Shown here: positions 16,338-24,692 of the stretch, in pieces
Position numbering within the stretch: position 1 is the stretch's first letter
Layout of the letters: each line of letters begins with the position of its first letter
From: JACVRX01 sp963831385
Lineage (GTDB): Bacteria > Actinomycetota > Actinomycetes > Jiangellales > Jiangellaceae
Reading direction: 5' to 3'
Assembly (NCBI GenBank): GCA_963831385.1
Contig: CAWHPW010000006.1
Span: 62,001 to 126,000, forward strand
Length of the DNA: 64,000 nt
Made by a program: the position numbers and the translations under genes
The notes under the pieces: model-generated
What the model saw: only the letters and a program-made list of their open reading frames with translations
Database searches by the model: none
What the model was told of the DNA's origin: nothing

Positions 16338-17878
16338 GGGGAAGCCTTGGTCCGCCGGCCATGCCTGTGCTCCAGCAGATCCCGCAGCACGACTCGGTCA
16401 TCGAACGGGTGCACGACGCCGGCAGCCTCCTGCCCCTTCTCGTGACCCTTTCCCACGACGACCACGGTGTCGGCCGGCTCGCGAGCCACGTCGACCGCCA
16501 GGCGAATGGCCGCGCGCCGATCGGCGACCTCTCTCACGTCGACTCGGCTGCCTGCCGTGGCTGCGCGGGCACCGGAGACTACCGCGGCCCGGATTGCCGC
16601 CGGATCCTCTGACCGCGGGTTGTCGTCGGTGACGATGACCAGATCGGCGTTCCGGCCGGCCACGGCGCCCATCTTCGGTCTCTTGTGCCTGTCCCGGTCC
16701 CCTCCCGCCCCGACGACGACAACCAGCCGGCCAGGAGTCGACCGACGCAGCGCCCGCAGAACGTTCTCGATCGCATCCGGGGTGTGCGCATAGTCGACCA
16801 CCGCGAGTGGGCCGTCGTCTGGACTGACGATCCGCTCCATCCGGCCGGGAACACCGGGACATGCTTCAACGCCTATTACCGCAGCGGATCGGTCGACCCC
16901 CGACTCGTCGAGCATGATGGCCGCGAGCACTGCATTCGCCACGTTGAAGTCGCCTGGTATGGGCGATCGGACCCGCAACCGATCGCCGGATCGATGCTCG
17001 AGGTACGCCGTCGCCGACCGCGACTCCCCTGGTTCCAGAGCGACGACGCTCCAGTCCGCGCGACGGTGCGTCGAGACGGTCACGATCGGTATCTCGGCCT
17101 GGGCCGCCAGCCGCTGTCCGTACTCGTCGTCGACCGTGACGACGCCCCGACGGGACCGCTGCACGGTGAACAACCCGGCCTTGGCCGCGAAGTAGTCGTC
17201 GAGATCGGCGTGGAAGTCCAGGTGGTCCTCGGACAGGTTGGTGAAACCGCTGACGTCGAACACGATTCCGTCGACACGCCCCAGGACCAACGCGTGGCTG
17301 GAAACCTCCATCACGCAGGCAGTGGCTCCGCGCTCTCGCATGACCGCGAGCAGTGCGTGTAGCTCCGTCGCCTCCGGCGTGGTCCGCACGCTCGGGAAGC
17401 GCTCGTCGCCGACCCGGGTTTCCACAGTCCCGACCAGTCCGGTGACGTGCCCGGCAGCTCGCAACCCGGACTCCATGAGATACGCCGTCGTCGTCTTGCC
17501 GTTGGTGCCCGTGATCCCGAGCATGAGCAGGTCGCGGGCCGGTTCGCCGTAGACGTAGGCGGCGACCCGGCCGAGCTGAGCCCGTGGGTTGTCGACGACG
17601 ACTGTCGGCAGGCCTCCGGTCGAGTCGGCGCCGGCAGGGTCCGTAAACACGGCCACCGCACCAGCTGACGCCGCATCGGTAACGAACGCGGCGCCGTGCG
17701 TATTCGCCCCTGGCAAGGCCGCATACAGATCGCCGGGGCGAACCTGCCGCGAGTCGTGGATCACGCCGGTGATCTCGACATCCGCGGTATCACGCGTCGG
17801 CAGCCGCAGCAACTCCGTGACGGCGTGCAGAGGTCGCGGTATCACGTGCCGCGGACGCAGCGAGGAACGGACGGGCAT
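16334..17878 (-). CDS. murE: UDP-N-acetylmuramoyl-tripeptide synthetase MurE
   Basis: 514 residues from ATG 17878. It adds the diamino acid at position 3 of the stem peptide; the motif DNPRSEDP, with its conserved Arg, is the pattern of diaminopimelate-adding enzymes rather than lysine-adding ones. Also present: HDSRQVRPGDLYAALPG, ATP loop GTNGKTTTAYLME, and NLSEDHLDFH. The frame stays open upstream for 83 codons, but that stretch is repeat DNA and gives low-complexity peptide, so I start at MPVRSSLRPRH. No clear Shine-Dalgarno precedes this ATG, which is unusual within this cluster. Confidence 0.93.
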   Translation of the reverse strand: MPVRSSLRPRHVIPRPLHAVTELLRLPTRDTADVEITGVIHDSRQVRPGDLYAALPGANTHGAAFVTDAASAGAVAVFTDPAGADSTGGLPTVVVDNPRAQLGRVAAYVYGEPARDLLMLGITGTNGKTTTAYLMESGLRAAGHVTGLVGTVETRVGDERFPSVRTTPEATELHALLAVMRERGATACVMEVSSHALVLGRVDGIVFDVSGFTNLSEDHLDFHADLDDYFAAKAGLFTVQRSRRGVVTVDDEYGQRLAAQAEIPIVTVSTHRRADWSVVALEPGESRSATAYLEHRSGDRLRVRSPIPGDFNVANAVLAAIMLDESGVDRSAAVIGVEACPGVPGRMERIVSPDDGPLAVVDYAHTPDAIENVLRALRRSTPGRLVVVVGAGGDRDRHKRPKMGAVAGRNADLVIVTDDNPRSEDPAAIRAAVVSGARAATAGSRVDVREVADRRAAIRLAVDVAREPADTVVVVGKGHEKGQEAAGVVHPFDDRVVLRDLLEHRHGRRTKASP

Positions 17879-17896
17879 CGGTCGCAGAGGGTATAG

Positions 17897-18069
17897 GAGC
17901 AGTGAGGCGACGATAGAGCAGAGCCGATCACCGAGCGAAGCGAGGCCGACACTCGCGAGGAGGAGCCGAACGCGACCATAGCGGCAGTGAGGCGACGATA
18001 GAGCAGAGCCGATACGAGCGAAGGAGCCGACACTCGGCGAAGGAGCGAGGCTGAGCAGTGAGGCGACGA
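17897..18069. repeat. Degenerate tandem repeat block in the ftsI-murE gap
   Basis: A 30-bp sequence beginning GCAGTGAGGCGACGATAGAG is present identically at 17899-17928 and 17984-18013 (85-bp period), and its first 15 bp recur at 18055-18069 (71-bp step). Between copies a second motif, CGAGCGAAG...CCGACACTCG, is repeated at 17932-17955 and 18016-18037 with a 2-bp indel. The block fills nearly the whole 196-bp gap, the only non-overlapping junction between ftsL and ftsQ. Confidence 0.88.
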
Positions 18070-18074
18070 GTGCG

Positions 18075-20060
18075 TCACTCGGCGAACAGCGGGAGCTCTG
18101 GCGCTTCGGTACCGGTAGGGGCGACACCCATATGGGCGAGGGTGAACCGCATCACGTCGGCGAAGACCGGCCCGGCAAGCGCGCCGCCGGAGTTGCCGTT
18201 GCGCGGGTTCAACACCGACACCGCCACGACGTAGCGGGGATCGTCGGCGGGGGCGAAACCCATGAAGGAGGAGTTGTATCCCTGGTAGCAGCCGCACGAC
18301 GCGTCGACCCGTTGCGCTGTGCCGGTCTTGCCGGCCACGCGATATCCGTCCACCGCGGCTCGGCCCCCGGTGCCGTCCTCACCCATGACGGCTTCCATCA
18401 TCAGCGTCACTGCCGCTGCAGTCTGCTCGCTGACCACCCGTACTGGCGAGCCCCGGTCAGCGACCTTCTCCCTGCCGTCCTGGTCGATGGTTGCATCCAC
18501 CAGCCGGGCCGGCAGCCGGACTCCGCCGTTGGCGATGGTCGCGTACGCCGAGGCCATCTGGACCGTGCTCACGGACACGCCCTGACCGAAGGCGATGGTG
18601 TCGCGGGTCAGATCCGCCCAGTCGTCCGGAAGCCGGCCGGCGCTCTCACCCGGCAGGCCGAGGCCGGGCCGGGCACCGAGCCCGAACGCGACCAGATGGT
18701 CCCGGAACACCTTCTTGTCGATCCGTTCGGCGGCGAGCAGCGTCCCGACGTTGCTGGACTTCGCCAGGATGCCCGCGAGTGTCATCTGCTCCTCGCCGTG
18801 CTCGTAGTAATCGTTGATCACTTCGCCACTGCGCCCGACGTGGTCGGGGACCGACAGCACGGTGCCGGGATCGGCCTCACCTTCTTCGATGATCGCCGCC
18901 ATGGTGAGTGGCTTGAAGACCGACCCCGGCTCGTAGGCCTCTTCCACCACCCGGTTTCCCCGGTCGTCGTCCTCGGTGTCTCCTGGCTCGTTCGGGTCCA
19001 CCGCAGGCGTCGTCGCCATCGCGACGATCTCGAAGGTTCGGGTGTCCATCACTACGACATTGCCGGCGGTCGCTCCCGCAGCGGCGACCTGCTCGGCAAG
19101 CGCCTGTTCGGCGTACCACTGGACGTCGCGGTCGAGGGTGAGCCGGACACCGTCGCCCGCAACGGCGGCCCGCCTGGTGCCTTTGCCGAGCGGGATGCAA
19201 TGCCCGCCCGCACTGAACTGGCAGGCCATTTCACCGTCCACGCCGGACAGCAGCGAGTCCATGGACAGCTCCACACCAGCCAACCCCTTGCCGTCGGCCC
19301 CGACGAAACCGATGACGTTGCCGGCCACGGCACCGGCGGGATACTCCCGGTGCGAGGCCGGCTCGGCATAGATCCCCTGCAGGTCCAGTTCGTCGATCGC
19401 GCGCCAGGTCTGCGGCGTCAGCTCCTTGGCAACGTACTGAAACCGCTTCGTCCCGGTCAGGGTCCGCTGGATGGAGCGGGTATCGGCAGCGAGCAGTCCA
19501 TCGAGCTGAAGCGCATATGCCGCCGGGTTCGTGACGAGTTCCTGATCCGTCGTCAGGTGATACGCGTCCGATGAGCGCGCCAGAGGTTCCCCGTCGCGGT
19601 CGAGGATCGCCCCACGCTGCGCAGGCAGCGCGGTCGGCCGCAGCCGATCATGACCTGCAACCGCGACGTAGGTGGACGCATCCAGGCCCTGCAGTTGCAC
19701 CAGCCGTCCGACGAACAGGGAAAGCAGGACGCAGATCAGCACCAGGCAGACATCCAGCCGACGGCGCGGGCTGGCCAGCCGGACCAATCGCGGCGGCCGT
19801 TTGGGCCGCGATGGTGGCGCTGCACGCCGGGGAACAGGACGCCGGACTGGCTGTGGAGCACGAACTCGCGATGTCGTCCGCGAGCTCGTTGTCGTTGCCG
19901 CGGCGGGCACACCGTGGTGTTGCCGAGGCGCATCGGACCGCGGACGAACCCGGGTAGTAGTGCGCTGGCCGCTCGTCGACTCCCGCGTGGAGGAGCTGCG
20001 TTTGGTGGCGCCCGCAGGTCGCCCCGGACTGTCCCGGGCGCGCCGTTGATCGGTAGTCAC
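18075..20060 (-). CDS. ftsI: Septal transpeptidase FtsI (class B penicillin-binding protein)
   Basis: 661 residues from GTG 20060 (GTGA overlap with ftsL). Residues 1-100 form an unusually long Ser/Thr/Arg-rich basic cytoplasmic tail; one transmembrane helix follows (about 103-120), then the PBP dimerisation domain (RGAILDRDGEPLA) and the transpeptidase domain with S380-V-F-K383, SSN at 435-437 and KTG at 578-580. It crosslinks septal peptidoglycan together with FtsW. An internal Cys pair (ACQFSAGGHC) and the segment DASCGCYQGYNS are noticeable additions. Downstream lies the repeat block before murE. Confidence 0.96.
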   Translation of the reverse strand: MTTDQRRARDSPGRPAGATKRSSSTRESTSGQRTTTRVRPRSDAPRQHHGVPAAATTTSSRTTSRVRAPQPVRRPVPRRAAPPSRPKRPPRLVRLASPRRRLDVCLVLICVLLSLFVGRLVQLQGLDASTYVAVAGHDRLRPTALPAQRGAILDRDGEPLARSSDAYHLTTDQELVTNPAAYALQLDGLLAADTRSIQRTLTGTKRFQYVAKELTPQTWRAIDELDLQGIYAEPASHREYPAGAVAGNVIGFVGADGKGLAGVELSMDSLLSGVDGEMACQFSAGGHCIPLGKGTRRAAVAGDGVRLTLDRDVQWYAEQALAEQVAAAGATAGNVVVMDTRTFEIVAMATTPAVDPNEPGDTEDDDRGNRVVEEAYEPGSVFKPLTMAAIIEEGEADPGTVLSVPDHVGRSGEVINDYYEHGEEQMTLAGILAKSSNVGTLLAAERIDKKVFRDHLVAFGLGARPGLGLPGESAGRLPDDWADLTRDTIAFGQGVSVSTVQMASAYATIANGGVRLPARLVDATIDQDGREKVADRGSPVRVVSEQTAAAVTLMMEAVMGEDGTGGRAAVDGYRVAGKTGTAQRVDASCGCYQGYNSSFMGFAPADDPRYVVAVSVLNPRNGNSGGALAGPVFADVMRFTLAHMGVAPTGTEAPELPLFAE

Positions 20061-20437
20061 CCGGCACCGACACCATCGAGAGGGAGGAACACCACGTTCT
20101 CGGCCGGGATCATGTCCAGTTCTCGCGCTTGACGGGCCAGCGTTCCCGGTGCCGACCGGTCTGCGACCTGTCCGACCAGCTCGGCTCGACGGTCACGCAG
20201 CAGCTCGGTCCGCTGTTCGAGATCGGCGAGGTCGAAGGATCCTTGCTGCAGAGCCGTGTTGAGCACGAGCAAGCCGACCAAACCGACGCCGAGCAGCAGG
20301 AGTACGAGAACGACGAACGGAGCGCGTCGCTGGCGCGCCGGCCGGCCCGCGACTACCCGCAGGGCTGGCCGCGCCGGGCGCTGTCGGCCCGGCAGGATCA
20401 GCCGCGCGGCGGAGCCAAGGGCCGCTGCCGGGCTCAT
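20057..20437 (-). CDS. ftsL: FtsL-like septum formation protein
   Basis: 126 residues from ATG 20437 (ATGA overlap with rsmH). Topology is type II bitopic: basic cytoplasmic N-terminus (RRAP), one helix (FVVLVLLLLGVGLVGLLVL, about residues 41-60) and a short extracytoplasmic coiled coil (DLADLEQRTELLRDRRAELVG) ending in a turn. FtsL pairs with FtsB/DivIC-type proteins and FtsQ to activate FtsWI. Sequence conservation in this family is low; identity rests on size, topology and the rsmH-ftsL-ftsI order. Confidence 0.85.
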   Translation of the reverse strand: MSPAAALGSAARLILPGRQRPARPALRVVAGRPARQRRAPFVVLVLLLLGVGLVGLLVLNTALQQGSFDLADLEQRTELLRDRRAELVGQVADRSAPGTLARQARELDMIPAENVVFLPLDGVGAG

Positions 20438-21387
20438 GCCGCGCTCCGAATGCGCTCGGCCGCACGCAACCGTGCGGAGGCGGCGCGGGGGTTGGCGTCG
20501 ATCTCCGCCGGCGAGGGTACTTCGGCTCCCCGCGTCAACAGCCGCAACTGTGGCCGGTGCTCGGGCAGCTCGACGGGAAGGTCGGGTGGCGAGGCGCTGG
20601 TGGCCAGCGCGCTCAGGGATCTCTTGACGATCCGGTCCTCGAGGGACTGGTAGGACAAGACAACGATCCGCCCGCCGATGTCGAGGGCGTCCAGCGCCGC
20701 GGGCAGCGCCCGCTGCAGAGCTGTCAGCTCGCCGTTGACCTCGATCCGCAGTGCCTGGAACGTGCGTTTTGCCGGATGCCCTCCCGTCCGCTGCGACGGT
20801 GCTGGAATGGTCCGGCGAAGCAACTCGACCAGGCGGGCGCTAGTCGTAAAGGGAGTGTCTTGCCGCTCTCGGACCACGGCGGCCGCGACGCGGCGGGCAA
20901 ACCGCTCTTCTCCGTACTCGCGGAGCAATCGCGCCAGGTCTGCTGCCGCATAGGTGTTGAGGACGTCCGCGGCGGTCTGCCCGGCGGTCGGGTCCATTCG
21001 CATGTCCAGCGGCGCGTCCTGGGCGTAGGCGAATCCGCGACCGGCTTGGTCGAGTTGCAGGGAGGACACGCCGAGGTCGAAGAGCACACCCTGGACCTGT
21101 GCCAGTGCGAGTTCGGCGAGAACCACGGGCAATTCGTGGTTAACGGCATGGACAACGTCGCCGCGATCGCCGAACGGCGCCAACCGTTCGCGAGCACGCT
21201 CCAGCGCCTCAGGGTCTCGATCGAGACCGATCAACCGGGCATGCGGGCATCGTCGTAACAGGGCTTCGGCGTGGCCGCCCAGACCGATGGTCGCATCGAC
21301 GACGACCGAACCTGGGCTTTGCAGCGCCGGAGCGAGTAGCTCGACCACGCGTTCGAGCAGGACGGGCACGTGCGAAGGACCACTCAC
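20434..21387 (-). CDS. rsmH: 16S rRNA (cytosine-1402-N4)-methyltransferase
   Basis: 317 residues from GTG 21387. A SAM-dependent Rossmann methyltransferase that modifies C1402 in the decoding centre. HVPVLLERVVELL, DATIGLGGHAEALL (SAM loop), GLDRDPEAL, LFDLGVSSLQLDQAGRGF and the C-terminal LSYQSLEDRIVKR are conserved. It lies between mraZ and ftsL, with ftsL overlapping its end. Upstream of it is a 220-bp gap. Confidence 0.95.
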   Translation of the reverse strand: MSGPSHVPVLLERVVELLAPALQSPGSVVVDATIGLGGHAEALLRRCPHARLIGLDRDPEALERARERLAPFGDRGDVVHAVNHELPVVLAELALAQVQGVLFDLGVSSLQLDQAGRGFAYAQDAPLDMRMDPTAGQTAADVLNTYAAADLARLLREYGEERFARRVAAAVVRERQDTPFTTSARLVELLRRTIPAPSQRTGGHPAKRTFQALRIEVNGELTALQRALPAALDALDIGGRIVVLSYQSLEDRIVKRSLSALATSASPPDLPVELPEHRPQLRLLTRGAEVPSPAEIDANPRAASARLRAAERIRSAA

Positions 21388-21476
21388 GTCTCGGCCCGCC
21401 GTCGCGGGTGCCGCGCACTCGCGCCTACCGGCCCCTGCACTGTCTCGACCCCCGATTTCCGGTGCTGCTGTGCCGT

Positions 21477-21499
21477 CCTGGCCATCCCGAACGGCCAGG
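21477..21499 (-). other. Hairpin in the mraZ-rsmH gap
   Basis: A perfect 7-bp stem CCTGGCC/GGCCAGG with a 9-nt loop lies in the middle of the 220-bp gap between mraZ and rsmH. There is no T-run after it on the minus strand, so it is not a convincing intrinsic terminator; it could stabilise or process the long operon transcript. Confidence 0.4.
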
Positions 21500-21607
21500 T
21501 CCCCGCCCGCTCACCGATGGTGCGTCGTCCCTGGCGCCGGGGAAGGAGCGTCAGGAACACCACGCACATCGGAGGGCGGGCCGGAGGCCTCGACGTCCGG
21601 GCGGGTT

Positions 21608-22039
21608 TCAGAAGATGCCGGGAAGCACCTCCTCGGAGACGTCGGCGAACAGCGGCTCCTTCTCCGACTGGTAGGCCGCCCAGGCGGCGGCATCCCAGAT
21701 CTCCACCCGGGTCATGGCGCCGACGACGGTGCAGTCCCGATCGAGCCCGGCGTAAGTCCGCAGGCCGGTTGGGATGGTGACCCTGCCCTGGCGGTCGGGC
21801 TTCTCGTCGCTGGCACCCGCCGCGAGCATGCGGGCGAAGTCGCGAACCCCACGGTGGGTGATCGGCGCGGCCCGGAGCTGCTCGGTGAAGCGCAAGAACT
21901 CTTCGCGGGGCCACACGTACAGGCAACGCTCCTGACCTCTCGTCATGACCACACCCTCAGCGAGCTCGTCGCGGAACTTCGCCGGAAGGAACAGCCGGCC
22001 TTTCTCGTCGAGGCGAGGAGTATGGGTGCCCAAGAACAC
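21608..22039 (-). CDS. mraZ: Transcriptional regulator MraZ
   Basis: 143 residues from GTG 22039, chosen because GGGAGGTGGG precedes it and MFLGTHTPRLDEKGR is the usual start; an ATG at 22102 would lie within the operator boxes. Two AbrB/SpoVT-type swapped-hairpin repeats are visible (RLDEKGRLFLPAKFRDEL; DEKPDRQGRVTIPTGLRTYAGL), each with the DXXGR signature. MraZ forms rings that bind direct repeats and repress the dcw promoter. It is the first gene of the cluster; four phased boxes lie 32-71 nt upstream. Confidence 0.95.
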   Translation of the reverse strand: MFLGTHTPRLDEKGRLFLPAKFRDELAEGVVMTRGQERCLYVWPREEFLRFTEQLRAAPITHRGVRDFARMLAAGASDEKPDRQGRVTIPTGLRTYAGLDRDCTVVGAMTRVEIWDAAAWAAYQSEKEPLFADVSEEVLPGIF

Positions 22040-22070
22040 GGCGACCCACCTCCCACCCCAGGACCGGACA

Positions 22071-22116
22071 TCTCCTCCACCACGCGCCACTGTACTCCAC
22101 AATGCTCCACAAACAA
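22071..22116 (-). promoter_or_regulatory. mraZ promoter with four 10-bp-phased MraZ boxes
   Basis: On the minus strand, four consecutive 10-mers start with the same element: GTGGAGCATT (22110-22101), GTGGAGTACA (22100-22091), GTGGCGCGTG (22090-22081), GTGGAGGAGA (22080-22071). Known MraZ operators are direct TGGGN/GTGGG-type repeats one helical turn apart, so this matches in spacing and core. A promoter TTGTTT (22116-22111) - 16 nt - TACAGT (22094-22089) overlaps the first two boxes, consistent with autorepression. Confidence 0.82.
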
Positions 22117-22349
22117 GCCGGAAACCACCACGTTTGCGTGACCGGCGCCGGGTAGCTCACCAGGGCCGGAGCCGCGCCCAGAGCTGACCAACTCCTGCGG
22201 TAGACGGCCGATCACGGAACCGCCTGCGCATCGCGATACGTCTGGACGTACGGTTGACGCGTCGGGGGGACCGACCATCCGTCTCGTGCGGGTGCGACGC
22301 CCTGGTATCGGGCTTGGCCGGTGCGGGCCGCGGAGCGCAGGAGGAGCGA

Positions 22350-23360
22350 GTGACCCAGAGTCCGATGATGCGGGACCAAGATCCGCGGTATGCCGCGCCT
22401 GGGCTCGCCGAACTGACGGATACGGCGAATCGCATCCAGGCGGCGATAGAGACCGTCATCGAGGGAAAGCCGGATGTCATCCGGCTCGCCATCACCGTTT
22501 TGCTAGCCGAGGGTCATTTGCTCATCGAGGATGTCCCCGGCGTCGGCAAGACGATGCTCGCCAAGTCCCTCGCTCGGTCGATCAACTGCTCGGTACAGCG
22601 GATCCAGTTCACGCCCGACCTGATGCCGAGCGATGTCATCGGCGTGTCGGTGTTCAACCAGGAGACTCGTGACTTCGAGTTCAAGCCCGGTGGCGTATTC
22701 GCCAACATCGTGGTCGGGGACGAGATCAACCGTGCCTCGCCCAAGACCCAGTCGGCCATGCTCGAGTGCATGGAGGAGCGCCAGGTCACCGTCGACGGAA
22801 CGACCTATGAGCTCGACCCACCGTTCATGGTCATTGCCACCCAGAATCCGGTCGAGATGGAGGGCACCTACCCGCTCCCCGAAGCACAGCGCGACCGGTT
22901 CATGGCCCGGCTGGCAATGGGCTACCCCGGCGAGGCCGACGAGATCGACATGATCGACACGCACAGCGGTGCCGCGGCAATCGACCAGCTCGACGCCGTC
23001 ACCGACGCGGCCCACGTCGCCAAACTCGTCGACATCGTCCGCGGCATCTATGTGTCGCCCGCCGTGAAGAAGTATTGCGTGAGCTTGGCCAATGCGACCC
23101 GGCGATCTCCCGAGCTCCGCCTCGGAGCCTCGCCACGGGCCACCCTCCATCTGGTCCGAGCCGCCAAGGCGTGGGCGGCACTCCAGGACCGTGAATACGT
23201 GCTGCCCGACGACGTCAAGCAGCTCGTCGTGACGGTGTTCTCCCACCGGCTGCTGCCGACGGCAGAGGCTCAGATCGGTCGACGCGATGCCACGGAGATC
23301 GTGGCCGATATCGTCACCCGGGTTCCGCAGCCTGACGCCGACGGCAGGGGGGCGCGGTAG
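22350..23360 (+). CDS. MoxR-type AAA+ ATPase
   Basis: 336 residues from GTG 22350, with GAGGAG just before it. Walker A (EDVPGVGKTML, about residues 60-70), Walker B (VVGDEINRASPKTQSAML) and sensor 1 (ATQNPVEMEGTYPLPEAQRDRF) are intact, followed by the C-terminal lid helices. MoxR ATPases act as chaperones for proteins with VWA or related domains. It is the first gene of a moxR-DUF58-transglutaminase operon (3-bp gap, then a 4-nt overlap), a set often next to the dcw cluster in actinobacteria and thought to act at the cell envelope; substrate unknown. The 310 bp between mraZ and this start hold the mraZ promoter and presumably this operon's own; I see no gene. Confidence 0.9.
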   Translation: MTQSPMMRDQDPRYAAPGLAELTDTANRIQAAIETVIEGKPDVIRLAITVLLAEGHLLIEDVPGVGKTMLAKSLARSINCSVQRIQFTPDLMPSDVIGVSVFNQETRDFEFKPGGVFANIVVGDEINRASPKTQSAMLECMEERQVTVDGTTYELDPPFMVIATQNPVEMEGTYPLPEAQRDRFMARLAMGYPGEADEIDMIDTHSGAAAIDQLDAVTDAAHVAKLVDIVRGIYVSPAVKKYCVSLANATRRSPELRLGASPRATLHLVRAAKAWAALQDREYVLPDDVKQLVVTVFSHRLLPTAEAQIGRRDATEIVADIVTRVPQPDADGRGAR

Positions 23361-23363
23361 CCG

Positions 23364-24692
23364 GTGCGGAAGGCCTTGTCCGGACTGACCAGACGTGGCC
23401 GGCTCTTCCTGGCCGCCGGGCTGGTCGCCTCCGTGGTCGCGGTGGGCGTGGGGCAGCGTGACCTTCTGCGGGTCGGAATCCTGCTGCTCGCGCTGCCGGT
23501 GGTGAGCCTGCTCGTAGCCCTGCGCAGTCGGGTCCGGCTCGCCGCCGCCAGGGTGGTGAACCCGCCGCGCACTCCGGTCGGAACTCCCGCCCGCGTTCAC
23601 CTGAGACTGCAGAACCTGGCCCGCATACCGACCGGTGTGCTGCTCGTGGAGGACACGCTGCCGATTGCGCTCGGCACCCGGCCGCGGTTCGTCCTCGACC
23701 ACGTGTGGTCGAGGTTCCGTCGCGAGGTCAGCTATGACATCCGCGCCGACTTGCGGGGGCGCTATCCCATCGGTCCGCTGACGGTTCGGCTGACCGATCC
23801 GTTCGGGCTGGTCGAGCTACGCCGCGCATTCAGTGAGACAGCGACCGTCATCATCACCCCGAAGGTGCACTCACTTCCCTCGGTCCGATTACTGGGCGAA
23901 TGGAGCGGAAGCGGTGAGAGCAGACCCCGATCGGTCGCCAGTGCCGGCGAGGAGGACGCCACCGTTCGGGCTTACCGCGATGGCGACGACATGCGGCGCG
24001 TTCATTGGCGGGCGACGGCGCATCACGGCGAGCTGATGGTCCGTCGCGAGGAGCAGCCCTGGCAGAGCCGGGCGAGCTTGCTGCTCGACACCCGCAGCCG
24101 AGCCCACGCCGGGCAGGATCCCGACTCCTCCCTCGAGTACGCCGTATCGGCCGCAGCCTCGATCGGCGTGCATCTCGCCGACCGCGGTTATGCCGTCCGG
24201 CTGGTCACCGATGAGGGTGGCGCTGTCAGTGGGTCCTGGCACGACTCTGGTGGTGGCCCAGCCGGCGCCGAGGTTCCGCTGTTGGACGCGTTGGCCGTCG
24301 TGCGGTCCTCACGCGACGCGTCGGTGGGCCGCTGGTCAGACCTGCTCAAAGGGGCGGGAGCGGCGAGCGGCCTGCTGGTCGCCGTCCTGGGGCGCCTGCA
24401 TCCGCAAGAGGCGTCGCTGGTGGCCAAGCTGCGACATGGCGCGACCGGGGCGATGGCGATCCTGCTCGACTCGGCATCGTGGACGTCGGTGGCGCCCCAT
24501 GTCCAGGCCGCCGAGGAGCAACGCCTGGCCGAGACCGCGCAGGTCCTGCGGCGAGCCGGTTGGAGTGTCGTCACCGCGACGAGAAACGACCGGCTGCCAG
24601 CCATCTGGGAACGGCTCGGAATCTCTCGGTCCGCTTACCGCCAACCCGTCGGGGCGGTCAACGAGCCAGGTCAGCTTGGCGGTGTGGCGTGA
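23364..24692 (+). CDS. DUF58 family membrane-associated protein
   Basis: 442 residues from GTG 23364. Two adjoining N-terminal hydrophobic segments (about residues 12-50) precede a beta-rich region and the DUF58 core with the signature VRAYRDGDDMRRVHWRATAHHGELMVRREEQ. The C-terminal part has a VWA-like fold (LLLDTRS as a degenerate metal-site start). Such proteins pair with MoxR ATPases; the exact function is unknown. The stop overlaps the next gene's GTG as GTGA. Confidence 0.88.
   Translation: MRKALSGLTRRGRLFLAAGLVASVVAVGVGQRDLLRVGILLLALPVVSLLVALRSRVRLAAARVVNPPRTPVGTPARVHLRLQNLARIPTGVLLVEDTLPIALGTRPRFVLDHVWSRFRREVSYDIRADLRGRYPIGPLTVRLTDPFGLVELRRAFSETATVIITPKVHSLPSVRLLGEWSGSGESRPRSVASAGEEDATVRAYRDGDDMRRVHWRATAHHGELMVRREEQPWQSRASLLLDTRSRAHAGQDPDSSLEYAVSAAASIGVHLADRGYAVRLVTDEGGAVSGSWHDSGGGPAGAEVPLLDALAVVRSSRDASVGRWSDLLKGAGAASGLLVAVLGRLHPQEASLVAKLRHGATGAMAILLDSASWTSVAPHVQAAEEQRLAETAQVLRRAGWSVVTATRNDRLPAIWERLGISRSAYRQPVGAVNEPGQLGGVA

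Noticed and set aside
17879..18127. N-terminal extension of MurE through the repeat block
   Set aside because: The extra peptide is low-complexity translation of repeat DNA, overlaps ftsI, and no MurE has such an extension.
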